NCBI RefSeq assembly: GCF_025685395.1
Contig: NZ_JAGSYA010000003.1
Span: 124,001 to 188,000 of the forward strand
From: Terriglobus tenax
Lineage (GTDB): Bacteria; Acidobacteriota; Terriglobia; Terriglobales; Acidobacteriaceae
Length of the DNA: 64,000 bases
Direction: 5' to 3'
Under the pieces are notes generated by a model. It was not told where the DNA came from. It was given only the letters and a program-made list of their open reading frames with translations, and searched no databases. Shown piece after piece: positions 1 through 8,748 of the stretch (positions within the stretch are counted from its first letter, which is position 1; each line of letters opens with the position of its first letter). The position numbers and the translations under genes were made by a program.

Positions 1-125
<125 letters not shown>

Positions 126-142
126 GACCCACGTTAGGCAGG

Positions 143-180
143 GCAGACAGGTCCGGCAGATGCCGGACCTGTCTGCTTTT
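143..180 (+). terminator. Intrinsic terminator after the SDR gene
   Basis: A perfect 15-bp stem (143-157 with 162-176) around a 4-base loop is followed directly by TTTT. It ends the transcript of the SDR gene at the left edge. Confidence 0.9.
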
Positions 181-239
181 GCGAATGGCTGCGAAGACAG
201 GAATCCATCGGTGGTGTCTTGAGCATCCTATCGATAAGC

Positions 240-296
240 CTTCAAAATGCAGGTCCTTCCACTACGGCACAAGGCGCCTCCGGTCGGGATGACAAG
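240..296. repeat. Dispersed intergenic repeat, GTCATCC...GGATCTGC-like family
   Basis: Read on the minus strand this contains TTGTCATCCCGACCGGAG, then GTAGTGGAAGGACCTGCATT. The segment TCCACTACG...TCCGGTCGGGATGACAA recurs at 12206-12243, and shorter relatives lie at 34315-34352, 38115-38140, 48409-48426 and 57567-57599. It is a non-coding intergenic repeat of unknown function, just upstream of the aldo/keto reductase. Confidence 0.55.
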
Positions 297-355
297 TCTT
301 CGAAACGATCCGGGCCCTTTCTAAACTTTCAAACACAACCACAGGAGCGAGAACG

Positions 356-1207
356 ATGAGCACACCCGTGAAGACATTCAAACTTGGCGGCGATATGGAA
401 GTGAACCGGCTGGGATTCGGAGCGATGCGAATCACAGGCCGCGGTATCTGGGGTCCTCCGAAGGATGCCGACGAGGCAAAGCGTGTTCTGAAGCGTGCCG
501 TGGAGCTGGGCGTGAACTTTATTGACACGGCGGACAGCTATGGCCCGGCAGTAAGCGAGCCGCTGATTGGTGAGGCACTGGCCCCGTATCCCAAGGGCGT
601 CGTAGTGGCCACCAAGGGCGGACTCACGCGTCCTGGGCCGGATGTGTGGCTGCCGGTTGGACGTCCGGAGTATCTGAACCAGCAGGTGGAGATGAGCCTG
701 CGGTTCCTGAAGACCGATGTGATCGATCTATGGCAGCTGCATCGTTTTGATCCGAAGGTGCCGGTGGAAGAGTCGCTTGGCGTGATTGCGAAGCTGCAGA
801 AGCAAGGTAAGATTCGCCATGTTGGGTTGAGTGAAGTGAAGCCGCACCAGATCGACCAGGCACGCAAGGTGATCGAGGTTGTGAGCGTGCAGAACATGTA
901 CAACGTCGGCGATCGCCAGCATGAGGATGTGCTGGAGTACTGCGAGAAGCACAACATTGCGTTCATCCCGTGGTTTCCTGTAGCTGCTGGAAAACTGGCG
1001 CAGCCGGGCGGCAAGCTGGACGAGGTCTCAAAGCGCCATGGTGCGACGGTGGCGCAACTGTCAGTAGCATGGCTGCTGCATCGCAGCCCGGTGATGTTGC
1101 CGATCCCTGGAACATCTTCGGTGGAGCATCTTGAAGAGAATATGAAGTCCGCGGAGATTACGCTTTCCGAGTCTGAGATGAATGAGATCGAAAGCGCTGT
1201 GAAGTAA
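356..1207 (+). CDS. Aldo/keto reductase
   Basis: A 283-residue NAD(P)H-dependent oxidoreductase of the aldo/keto reductase superfamily, a cytoplasmic (alpha/beta)8 barrel reducing aldehydes or ketones. The catalytic tetrad is visible as Asp57 and Tyr62 in FIDTADSYG, Lys87 in VATKGG and His129 in WQLHRFD. The C-terminal part has the cofactor-binding region LPIPGTSSVEHLEEN. Length and motif order resemble the YdbC/YajO-type bacterial members. The ATG at 356 follows an AGGAG-like site (CAGGAGCGAG) by a few bases, which supports this start. It is a single-gene unit with a terminator on both sides. The physiological substrate cannot be read from the sequence. Confidence 0.93.
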   Translation: MSTPVKTFKLGGDMEVNRLGFGAMRITGRGIWGPPKDADEAKRVLKRAVELGVNFIDTADSYGPAVSEPLIGEALAPYPKGVVVATKGGLTRPGPDVWLPVGRPEYLNQQVEMSLRFLKTDVIDLWQLHRFDPKVPVEESLGVIAKLQKQGKIRHVGLSEVKPHQIDQARKVIEVVSVQNMYNVGDRQHEDVLEYCEKHNIAFIPWFPVAAGKLAQPGGKLDEVSKRHGATVAQLSVAWLLHRSPVMLPIPGTSSVEHLEENMKSAEITLSESEMNEIESAVK

Positions 1208-1222
1208 GTTGTTGTGGATGCG

Positions 1223-1250
1223 AAAAGGCCCGGCGAGAGCCGGGCCTTTT
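1223..1250. terminator. Bidirectional terminator between aldo/keto reductase and tex
   Basis: AAAAGGCCCGGC (1223-1234), loop GAGA, GCCGGGCCTTTT (1239-1250): a perfect 12-bp stem with A-rich and T-rich ends. It can stop both the plus-strand reductase transcript and the minus-strand tex transcript, whose stop codon is 32 bases away. Confidence 0.9.
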
Positions 1251-1281
1251 CTGTGCGCGTCAGACCAGGATTATGGCTGCA

Positions 1282-3597
1282 CTATCGTGTCTTCCACTTG
1301 CCACTCAGTGCGGCGAGCTTGTCTTCCATCGTTTGCGGCGGTGGGGGAGCGGACTTCGGTTTGTTGTTCCGATTGTCGGGACGGTTGTTGCCGTTCTTGA
1401 TCTTCGGTCCGGCAGGTGCTTCCAGTTGCTTAATGGAGAGTGCGATGCGCTTGGTCTTGGCATCGGCGCTCAGCACCTTCACTTTCACAATCTGGCCAGT
1501 CTTCACGGCCTCAGACGGCTCCTTGATGAACTTGTTCGAGAGCTCGCTGATGTGGACCAGGCCGTCCTGGTGGACGCCGATGTCCACGAAGGCTCCGAAC
1601 TTGGTGACGTTGGTGACAACGCCTTCCAGCACCATGCCTTCCTGCAGATCGCTGAGTTCGTTGACGCCTTCGGCAAAGCTGGGAGCGATGAACTTCTCGC
1701 GCGGATCGCGGCCCGGCTTGCGCAGCTCTTCCAGGATGTCGTTCAACGTGAACGCGCCCGCATCCAGCTTGGCTTTATCAACCTTTTCCAGTAGTTGCGG
1801 ATTTCTGATCACATCTTCAATCGGCGTACCGATAGCGGAAGCAATCTGCTCCACGATCTTGTAGCTCTCCGGGTGCACGGCGGTGGAGTCCAGCGGATTG
1901 ACGCCGCCGCGAATGCGCAGGAAGCCCGCGGCCTGCTCGAAGGTTTTAGGTCCAACACCGGAGACCTCCAGCAATTGTGCGCGCGAGTTGAACTTGCCGT
2001 TGGCATCGCGGTAGCTGACGATGGCTTGCGCGATGCGCTCGCTGACGCCGGCGACATAACGCAGCAGCGTCCATGACGCGGTGTTCAGGTCAACGCCGAC
2101 GCGGTTTACGCAGCTCTCAATGGTCTGCTCCAGGGACTCCTGCAGTTGGCGCTGGTCGACGTCGTGCTGGTACTGGCCCACGCCGATCGCCTTGGGATCA
2201 ACCTTTACCAGCTCTGACAGAGGGTCCTGCAGGCGTCGCGCAATGGAGATGGCTCCGCGCACCGTAAGGTCGAGGTCAGGGAACTCCTGCCGTGCAATGT
2301 CGGAAGCGGAGTAGACGCTGGCGCCGCTCTCGCTTACCGTGACGGAGAAGATGGTGTGCAGGTTGTGCTCGCGCAGGAAATCGCGGATGAACTGGTCGGT
2401 CTCGCGCGATGCGGTGCCGTTGCCGATGGCGATGGCGCGCACGTTGTGGCCCTTCAACAACGCGGCCACTTTTTGTTTCGCCTGTTCCACCTGCGCTTTG
2501 CCCGTATGCGGATACATCACGTCGTGCGCGAGGAACTTGCCGGTCTCGTCAACAACTGCCAGCTTGCAGCCGGTGCGCAGGCCGGGATCAACGCCCAGCA
2601 CGGCGAGCGGACCAGCAGGCGGCGCGAGCAGAAGGTGATGCAGGTTCTCGCGGAAGACGTCGATCGCTTCCTTGTCCGAGCGGCGCTTGAGTTCGAGACG
2701 AATCTCGCTCTGGATCGACGACTTCATCAGGCGTGTCCATGCATCTTCGAGAGCCAGCGTCATCTGCTGCGTCCAGTCGCCCTGGTCGCGCAGAATACGC
2801 GCACGCAGAAGTGCGAGAACCCGCTCCTGGTCGCTCTCAATCAGGAAGTAGAGCACACCTTCCTCTTCGCCGCGGCGGACAGCCAGCATGCGGTGCGAGG
2901 GGATGGTCTTCACCGGCTCGCGGTACTCGTAGTACATCTTGAATTTTTCCTGCGGGTCCTTCGGCGGGTCGCCCTCCAGCTCCATCACCTTGCGGCTCAC
3001 GATCATGCCTTCGTCGAAGAGCACCTGGCGAAGCTCCTTACGCAGGTTGGCGTCTTCGCTGATGCGTTCCGCAACAATGTGGCGTGCGCCTTCCAGCGCC
3101 GCATCCAGGTCAGCCACACCCTTCTCGGCGTCGATGAAGGTGTTGGCCAGTGTGATCAGGTCCTGCCCGGTACGCTGCTGCGCCCACAGGTAGTCGGCCA
3201 GCGGCTCCAGGCCAGCCTCGCGGGCAATGGTGGCCTTGGTGCGGCGCTTGGGCTTGTAGGGCAGGTACAGGTCTTCGAGCTCGCTCTTGTCCATGGCGGC
3301 ATCGATGCGGGCCTTCAGTTCATCGGTCAGCTTGCCCTGTTCGGCGATGGAGGCGAGGATCGACTCGCGCCGCGCAACCAGCTCGCGGAAGTAGGTGACG
3401 CGCTCTTCAATGGAGCGGATCTGGACTTCATCCAGGTTGCCGGTGGCTTCCTTGCGATAGCGCGCGATGAAGGGGACGGTGCCGCCGTCATCCAACAGCT
3501 CAATCACAGAAACCAGGCCACGCAGCGGAACATTCAGTTCGTTGGCAATGTGCTGCAACAACGGGAGAGCAAGAGCGGGAAACTTCGATTCAGCCAT
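1282..3597 (-). CDS. tex: Tex family RNA-binding transcription accessory protein
   Basis: A 771-residue Tex protein, a cytoplasmic nucleic-acid-binding factor linked in other bacteria to transcription and expression of virulence or stress genes. Domain order is canonical: helical Tex N-terminal region (about 1-320), YqgF/RNase H-like domain starting at VLGVDPGLRTG (about 333-430), helix-hairpin-helix motifs (about 500-560, AGVSERIAQAIV and VSGVGPKTFEQ) and an S1 RNA-binding domain (about 651-723, with VTKFGAFVDIGVHQDGLVH). A 48-residue tail rich in Asn, Lys and Pro (KNGNNRPDNRNNKPK) follows S1 and may add RNA affinity. It is monocistronic. The frame is open and well conserved over its full length. 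Confidence 0.97.
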   Translation of the reverse strand: MAESKFPALALPLLQHIANELNVPLRGLVSVIELLDDGGTVPFIARYRKEATGNLDEVQIRSIEERVTYFRELVARRESILASIAEQGKLTDELKARIDAAMDKSELEDLYLPYKPKRRTKATIAREAGLEPLADYLWAQQRTGQDLITLANTFIDAEKGVADLDAALEGARHIVAERISEDANLRKELRQVLFDEGMIVSRKVMELEGDPPKDPQEKFKMYYEYREPVKTIPSHRMLAVRRGEEEGVLYFLIESDQERVLALLRARILRDQGDWTQQMTLALEDAWTRLMKSSIQSEIRLELKRRSDKEAIDVFRENLHHLLLAPPAGPLAVLGVDPGLRTGCKLAVVDETGKFLAHDVMYPHTGKAQVEQAKQKVAALLKGHNVRAIAIGNGTASRETDQFIRDFLREHNLHTIFSVTVSESGASVYSASDIARQEFPDLDLTVRGAISIARRLQDPLSELVKVDPKAIGVGQYQHDVDQRQLQESLEQTIESCVNRVGVDLNTASWTLLRYVAGVSERIAQAIVSYRDANGKFNSRAQLLEVSGVGPKTFEQAAGFLRIRGGVNPLDSTAVHPESYKIVEQIASAIGTPIEDVIRNPQLLEKVDKAKLDAGAFTLNDILEELRKPGRDPREKFIAPSFAEGVNELSDLQEGMVLEGVVTNVTKFGAFVDIGVHQDGLVHISELSNKFIKEPSEAVKTGQIVKVKVLSADAKTKRIALSIKQLEAPAGPKIKNGNNRPDNRNNKPKSAPPPPQTMEDKLAALSGKWKTR

Positions 3598-3651
3598 GTC
3601 TCTGCTGATCTTAATGGAATTGGCGGTGAGGAAATGTAGGGCGGGGAAAAG

Positions 3652-3688
3652 CTTTCCCCATCCCTCCTGATCGGAAGGGTGGGGAAAG
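3652..3688 (-). terminator. Hairpin terminator after the serine hydrolase gene
   Basis: CTTTCCCCATCCCT (3652-3665) pairs with AGGGTGGGGAAAG (3676-3688) with one bulge. On the minus strand it lies 11 bases after the serine hydrolase stop and is followed by a CTTTTCCCC run. It probably ends the ECF-sigma operon. Confidence 0.6.
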
Positions 3689-3698
3689 CAGGCGCCTA

Positions 3699-4994
3699 TT
3701 AGTACTTCCTGGTCTTTTCCTTCAGCTTCTCTGCTTCCTTCTTCACCCAGCTCTGTTTTTTCGGCTTGGGTGCGGGCGGAGGAGCAAGCTCCGGATGATC
3801 GTTGATCTGGTTCTGACGGATCTGTTCAGGAGTGTAGCTCTCCCATTCCCAAGGCGTGACCGTGTCGCCCAGCAGCTTTTCGAAGAGCGGCTTAAAGGCC
3901 AGTTCGCCGTTCTCGCTGTTGGTCAGCATGATCATGCAGTCCTGCGTCTTTTCAAAGCAGATCATGTAGTTCTGAGCGCCGTCGCCGTGTCCTTCTTTGA
4001 AGAACGCGCGGCCGTACCTGGTGTTGGTCAGCAGACCCCATCCAAGGCCATAGGCAAGGCCAACGCTGACGGGCTCGTCTGAGAGCTCTTCTGTGAGGGT
4101 AGGGAACTGGTGCGCGGTGTGGATCTGGATTTGCGGTGCGAACATCTGCGCCTGCGAGGGACCGTTCAGCAGCTTGCCGGCCAGCAATGCCTGCGTGAAC
4201 TTTACAAGGTCACTGATGGTGGTGTCCATGGATCCTGCGCCGCGGGGATTGACACGCCGGTTATGTTCCACCAGTTTGCCATCGGGCGTATAACCATCGG
4301 CATAGTTCGATGCGAAGCTGTCTTTCCAGCTCATGCCGGTGCGTGCCATGCCCAGCGGTGTGAACAGATGTTCTTCCATCATGTCGCGCAGGCTGCGGCC
4401 GGTCTTCTGCTCAATGACGAACTGCAGCATGTTCAGACCTTCACCGGAGTAGGCAAAGCGCGTGCCCGGGTTGAAGTGCAGCTGCAGCTTGCCGCCGGGT
4501 TCCAGGGCTGCGAAGTTGGCAAGACCGGAGGTGTGCGAGAGCAGATGGCGCGCGGTGATCTTCTGCCAGCGAGGATCATCCGCCAGTCCCTTGTACTTGT
4601 CGTACTCAGGCAAAGGCTTCGGCAGATACTCGGCGATGGGCTTGTCGAGATCGAGCTCGTTGGCCTGCACCAGCTGCATGACGAAGGTTGCGAAGACGCC
4701 CTTGGTGATGGATGCCGCATACATCACCGTGTCGTTATTGATGGGCTGAGCCTGGGCCACGTTGCGCAGGCCAAAGCTTTGTACCCACACGGGTCTGCCG
4801 TGGTTCAGAATTGCGATCTGTGCTCCGGTGATATGTCCGGCAGTCAAAGTCCCGCGCACAATAGAGCTAGCCTCTGCTGGAGTGAGCGTGGTGCCATCCA
4901 GACGGTGAATCGTGCTCTGTGCCTGAGACGCAAACGGGGCCGCAAACAAAGCGGCCCCGAGCAAACTTCCGCGAACGACTGATTCGAATCGCAT
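3699..4994 (-). CDS. Secreted serine hydrolase, class C beta-lactamase / penicillin-binding protein fold
   Basis: 431 residues. A signal peptide (about 1-26, ending ASQAQS) sends it out of the cytoplasm. The Ser-x-x-Lys pair is S95-I-T-K98 (MYAASITKGV), the Tyr-x-Asn-like position is Y182-S-G (FAYSGEGLN), and the Lys-Thr-Gly-like strand is represented by GHGDGAQNYM. This matches the beta-lactamase-related (COG1680) family of esterases, D-aminopeptidases and peptidoglycan hydrolases rather than a true AmpC. The last about 40 residues are Pro/Lys-rich. It lies 18 bases after the DUF4097 gene on the same strand and is probably the last gene of the ECF-sigma operon, which suggests a role in envelope maintenance. 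That role is inference. Confidence 0.88.
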   Translation of the reverse strand: MRFESVVRGSLLGAALFAAPFASQAQSTIHRLDGTTLTPAEASSIVRGTLTAGHITGAQIAILNHGRPVWVQSFGLRNVAQAQPINNDTVMYAASITKGVFATFVMQLVQANELDLDKPIAEYLPKPLPEYDKYKGLADDPRWQKITARHLLSHTSGLANFAALEPGGKLQLHFNPGTRFAYSGEGLNMLQFVIEQKTGRSLRDMMEEHLFTPLGMARTGMSWKDSFASNYADGYTPDGKLVEHNRRVNPRGAGSMDTTISDLVKFTQALLAGKLLNGPSQAQMFAPQIQIHTAHQFPTLTEELSDEPVSVGLAYGLGWGLLTNTRYGRAFFKEGHGDGAQNYMICFEKTQDCMIMLTNSENGELAFKPLFEKLLGDTVTPWEWESYTPEQIRQNQINDHPELAPPPAPKPKKQSWVKKEAEKLKEKTRKY

Positions 4995-5012
4995 CGACCT
5001 GGACTCGTCTCC

Positions 5013-6746
5013 TTAGAAATCGTTGTCGTTGGAGTTGGTGTTGGAGGTTTCCTTTTTCTTCTTCGTGACCTTTGTGCTGCGGTCACGAACGATGATGCCG
5101 TTCTTGTTGATGATGACACGGCTTCCGTCAGAATCGGTAATATCGAGCGCTGGAATCTCTGGCGTCGCCGGGGCGCTTGGCTTCGTAATGGTGATCTTCG
5201 GCGCAACCGGAGGCATTGGAGGAATGGGCGCCAGCATGTTGCGGTTGATGGAGATATCGCTCTCAGAGTTCACAATGTGAATCTGCTTGCCTCCGCCGTT
5301 GATGGTGCCGGAGAGCGTGCGGTGATCGCCGCTTGCATTGTGCTCGAGCGAGAAGTCGGTATCCGTGCTGCCGTTCTTGGTATCGGCAGATACGGTGTAG
5401 CCGGCCTTCTCGGGAATGGTCAGCTTCACATCGCCGCTGCGGTTGGTTACGGTGATGTTGCCGGCAGGCTCAGCCACGCCGATCTCGACACTGCCGTTCT
5501 TGTTGCTCACGGTCACATCGCCGGCAACGCGGTTCAGTACGATGTCGCGGTTGCGTGTGTTCAGCACAATGGGGCCAAGCGCTTCTTCGACCGTCATGTC
5601 GTGGTCGGGGTCGATGTCGATGTGGCCATCCAGGCGGACGAAGCGGAGCTCCGTGCGGCTGGTGCGCATCTGCATCGGTCCCTGGATACGCTCGATGTGT
5701 CCCGCACCGAAGAAGTCTCCACGCATCTGTACCGGGCCGTTCACATCGGAGATGCTGAGTTCGTCGATCTTGCCTTCAATGTTCAGCGGGCCGGTCAGCG
5801 AGTGTGCGTTCAACGAGGAATCATTGTTGTTGATGTGGACATTCACCGTGCCGGTGATGGCCGAGATATCGACATCGCCGTGGTTGGCGGTCAGGTTTAC
5901 AGGAGCCTTCAGGTTGCGCACATGCAGTTCGCCCCGGTTGGCGGTGGCGGTTACCACTGCGGAGGCAGGCACGGTAATGTCGAGGTCGATCTTGGTGCCC
6001 TTTTCAGGAGCGATGCTGACCACGACACTGTTACCGCTGGTGGAGATGCGCGGCTCGATATTCTTTGCCTTCTGCTCAGCATCGGAATCCGAGTCGGAGT
6101 AGACCTCTTTGTGACCGGTGATGTGGATCTTGCCGTCGTCACTGGTGCCGGAGACGGTGAGGTCGCCGCGCGGGTTGTCGACGGTGAGCGTTCCATTCTC
6201 CGGGAAGGACTGCTCGACGGGCGCCATATCGCTCTCGTGCTTGTCGCCGGTGAACTCGTCCCAGTTATCGCCGTTGACGTGGAAGCTACGGGCGAACCAG
6301 CCATTGGCGCGGCGCGCATCGGTGTACGCAAAGCTGATAAGGGCCAGCAGGATCACCAGGAAGACCACGCCGCCTGCGCTGCGGCGCACGGGAGGTGTAT
6401 CGCTGGAGCGCACATAGTGATCGACAGCCCATTCGGCCAGCATCAGAACGCCGATGCCGATCAGGACCAGGGGCCAGAAACGTCCGTACCATACCCAGAA
6501 CTGGTTGGCGCCGATGCGGCCGGTCTGGATGAGCAGAAAGACGATGCCGATGGCAACCAGCAGAAGCGGGCCAACGATGGAGCCGCGGCGGTACTGCCGC
6601 ATCTGCCAGCGCATCTGCTCGCGCTGCATTCTTGCCTGGGAGCGCCACGCATCGCGCTGGGCCTTTGCCTGCTCGCGTGCCATGCGCTGCTGCTGGCGCC
6701 ACTGCTCACGCTGAAAACGCGGATCGATTGGAGGTGTCGTGCCCAT
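5013..6746 (-). CDS. LiaI/LiaF-like membrane protein with DUF4097 beta-helix domain
   Basis: 577 residues. Residues 10-52 are very rich in Arg and Gln and probably helical. Three membrane segments follow (about 57-73, 90-105 and 125-141), the first two forming a LiaI/LiaF-like (DUF5668) pair with GPLLLVAIGIVFLL and WPLVLIGIGVLMLAEW. From about 176 onward there is a long repetitive beta-rich region (NGTLTVDNPRGDLTVSG, GDVTVSNKNGSVEIG, GNITVTNRSGDVKL) of the DUF4097 adhesin-like family, probably outside the membrane. A Lys-rich tail ends the protein. It starts 5 bases after the upstream gene. DUF4097 and LiaF-like proteins commonly occur with envelope-stress regulators, which fits this operon; the exact job is unknown. 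Confidence 0.85.
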   Translation of the reverse strand: MGTTPPIDPRFQREQWRQQQRMAREQAKAQRDAWRSQARMQREQMRWQMRQYRRGSIVGPLLLVAIGIVFLLIQTGRIGANQFWVWYGRFWPLVLIGIGVLMLAEWAVDHYVRSSDTPPVRRSAGGVVFLVILLALISFAYTDARRANGWFARSFHVNGDNWDEFTGDKHESDMAPVEQSFPENGTLTVDNPRGDLTVSGTSDDGKIHITGHKEVYSDSDSDAEQKAKNIEPRISTSGNSVVVSIAPEKGTKIDLDITVPASAVVTATANRGELHVRNLKAPVNLTANHGDVDISAITGTVNVHINNNDSSLNAHSLTGPLNIEGKIDELSISDVNGPVQMRGDFFGAGHIERIQGPMQMRTSRTELRFVRLDGHIDIDPDHDMTVEEALGPIVLNTRNRDIVLNRVAGDVTVSNKNGSVEIGVAEPAGNITVTNRSGDVKLTIPEKAGYTVSADTKNGSTDTDFSLEHNASGDHRTLSGTINGGGKQIHIVNSESDISINRNMLAPIPPMPPVAPKITITKPSAPATPEIPALDITDSDGSRVIINKNGIIVRDRSTKVTKKKKETSNTNSNDNDF

Positions 6747-6751
6747 CGTGC

Positions 6752-7903
6752 TTACCTTGCCTCTCCGTCACGGTCAGCGGGTTCCACGCCTGTGGAGGTG
6801 GGTGCAGCCGGGCCGGTTGCGGTGGCCGTGGGCTGCGCATAGTACTGCGAGGCAGCAGCGTCAGAGTAGGCGGCACGCTCGGCAATGGCCAGCACGCCGA
6901 CAACGATCAGGAAGATGGGCCAGCTATGCCCCCAGCTCAGGGCATGCGTCTCGTTGAGCAGGAACAGAACTCCGGCAACGATGATCCATACCGAGCCGCG
7001 CAGGGCACGCAGAACGCGCAGGCGGTAGCCCGGGGTGCCGTCATCGCCCAGGGACATGCCGGCGTCCGTCATCTTGCGGACGAAGATCCAGATGCCGAAG
7101 CCGATGAGCAGGAAGGGCCACAGGTAGCGCATGCTCATGCCACCCAGGATGCCGGTGTTGCCGACGAGGAAGACCAGTCCCAGGCCGATGAGCCAGACGG
7201 CTCCCGCAGGAAAGCGGTTGGCCGGCGCAGGCTGCCAGTTCGGGTCATAGGCCGAAGGCATCGGTGGTACGGGAGGAGCCGCGTAGGGGTTCACCGGAGG
7301 TGTATACGGAGCGCTCCAGCCCGCGGGCGGCGGGGGAGGAACGACCGGATCCACCGGAATTGCTGAAGGATCGACCGGGCCGGTGGCGTTGTTCGAGGGC
7401 CACGCCTTGCCGAAACCGAACTTCTCGCCTACTTCGTTCAGTCCGAAGGGATTGGGCAGCGGCGTACCATCGCGACGGGCCTTGGCCGTCTGGTAGGCGT
7501 CGAAGACCATGTAGAAGATCCAGCCAGCCACAAACATGCCGAAGATGCCGTCGACATGGTCAGAAAGAGAGACCAGCACCGCGAAGATGGCCAGGTGAAC
7601 AATGCCTTTGGCAAACTGGCCGTTGTACATGGCGCCCACGCCGGGGATAAGGCCGAGCAGACCGGCAAGGCTAGGATTCGGTCCACTGGCAGGCGGCGGA
7701 ACAGTGCCATAGGCGGCGCCAGAGACAGGCTGCCAGCCAGTGCTGGCGGAAGGCGGAGGAACGGCACCCGAGATCTTGGCGGCAAGGCAAGGTTCACAGA
7801 AGACAGCAGTGCCCACGGTCCGCGTGCACTCCTGGCAAAGAGGCTTGCCGCAGTTCTGGCAGAACGCCACATGTTCGCGATCGTTATGGTTGGCGCACAT
7901 CAT
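6752..7903 (-). CDS. B-box-type zinc finger membrane protein with LiaI-like repeats
   Basis: 383 residues. The N-terminus carries a compact zinc-binding module (C3, H6, C15, C18, C23, C26, C36, C39). Then comes a membrane region (NPSLAGLLGLIPGVGAMYNG, then IVHLAIFAVLVSL) like TM2-type domains. A Pro-rich linker (about 165-215) is followed by two LiaI/LiaF-like (DUF5668) double-spanning units, VWLIGLGLVFLVGNTG...LWPFLLIGFGIWIF and WIIVAGVLFLLNET...SWPIFLIVVGVLAI. It starts inside an ATGA overlap with the anti-sigma gene, so it is translationally coupled to it. The cytoplasmic zinc module beside membrane units suggests a sensor or partner of the anti-sigma factor; this is inference. Confidence 0.82.
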   Translation of the reverse strand: MMCANHNDREHVAFCQNCGKPLCQECTRTVGTAVFCEPCLAAKISGAVPPPSASTGWQPVSGAAYGTVPPPASGPNPSLAGLLGLIPGVGAMYNGQFAKGIVHLAIFAVLVSLSDHVDGIFGMFVAGWIFYMVFDAYQTAKARRDGTPLPNPFGLNEVGEKFGFGKAWPSNNATGPVDPSAIPVDPVVPPPPPAGWSAPYTPPVNPYAAPPVPPMPSAYDPNWQPAPANRFPAGAVWLIGLGLVFLVGNTGILGGMSMRYLWPFLLIGFGIWIFVRKMTDAGMSLGDDGTPGYRLRVLRALRGSVWIIVAGVLFLLNETHALSWGHSWPIFLIVVGVLAIAERAAYSDAAASQYYAQPTATATGPAAPTSTGVEPADRDGEAR

Positions 7904-8748
7904 ACCGTGCCTCTTTCCGTCTTGCCGTCCACGCGGACGGCGGTGGGGACTACACCCTGGGAGTAGTACTGCAAAGCTCTTGGATCCAGCTGCGCTGTCA
8001 GAACGTAGCTGGGTCGAAGGTTCTCTTTGCGGCTCGATCCGTTCCGCGGCCGCTTTTCTTCGTTTTTCTGCTGATTCTGCTGCTGTGGTTTCTGGCCGTT
8101 GTTCTGGTTCTGCGCCGGAGCTTCGTCATCCTGGCGGAGTTCGCGCACGCGCGACTCCAGCTCATAGACCACGCGCAGGTTGTCGTAATAGCGCACCACG
8201 CGTGCATTGGTCTGGTACAGGGTCCGCTTCAGGCTGCTCGGCGACAGGTCACTGGCCTTCAGGTCGGTAATGCGTACGCCCACCAGGTTCAGGGTCAGCG
8301 CGATGGAGAAGAAAGCCATCGCGGCGGTCATGGCCAGGCGCGGCTGCAGCAGGGACTGCCCGAAGCCCTTCAGGTTGAACCAGCCGGTGATGCGTGTGGA
8401 CCAGCGGGCGGCGATCGGCTGAACCAGCACCGGCTGCACCGCGGGCACATAAGCCGGCTGCGCCGCCTGCACGCCCGAGGTCTGGGCCAGGATGCGGGCC
8501 ATCAGGTCGACCGTTGGTTCCGGACGATCGCTTTTGAGCATCTCCAGCCAGGCCGCGCCGCGCTGTGCGTCTTCAAACGCCATCGCACAGTCCTCGCAAC
8601 CCAGCAGATGAAGGTCAAACCGTGCGCGCAGCTCGGGGGTAAGCAGGCCGTCGATTGCGTCGGTCAGCATTGCCTCGCACTCCGCGCATCCCATGCCGCC
8701 GGCGCGGCTGCCTGGGTTCTGCGCTCCGAATTGGTTCATCTCCGCCAC
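7900..8748 (-). CDS. Zinc-finger anti-sigma factor
   Basis: 282 residues. The N-terminal anti-sigma zinc-binding domain (zf-HC2 type) shows C21-x2-C24 and H47-x3-C51-x2-C54 (HLLGCEDC). One membrane segment follows at about 150-170 (LAMTAAMAFFSIALTLNLVG). The outer region holds a Gln/Asn/Lys-rich stretch near residues 215-245. It begins with GTG at 8748, immediately after the sigma-factor stop codon (TAAGTG), with AGGTGG just upstream; an ATG at 8739 is the alternative start. Its last codons overlap the next gene by ATGA. The arrangement is the standard sigma/anti-sigma pair, so it should hold the ECF factor inactive at the membrane until a signal arrives. Confidence 0.9.
   Translation of the reverse strand: MAEMNQFGAQNPGSRAGGMGCAECEAMLTDAIDGLLTPELRARFDLHLLGCEDCAMAFEDAQRGAAWLEMLKSDRPEPTVDLMARILAQTSGVQAAQPAYVPAVQPVLVQPIAARWSTRITGWFNLKGFGQSLLQPRLAMTAAMAFFSIALTLNLVGVRITDLKASDLSPSSLKRTLYQTNARVVRYYDNLRVVYELESRVRELRQDDEAPAQNQNNGQKPQQQNQQKNEEKRPRNGSSRKENLRPSYVLTAQLDPRALQYYSQGVVPTAVRVDGKTERGTV

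Noticed and set aside
5277-6842. A 521-codon plus-strand frame opposite the DUF4097 gene
   Set aside because: It is antisense to a gene in a tight operon and has low-information Val/Ala/Gly/Asp composition.
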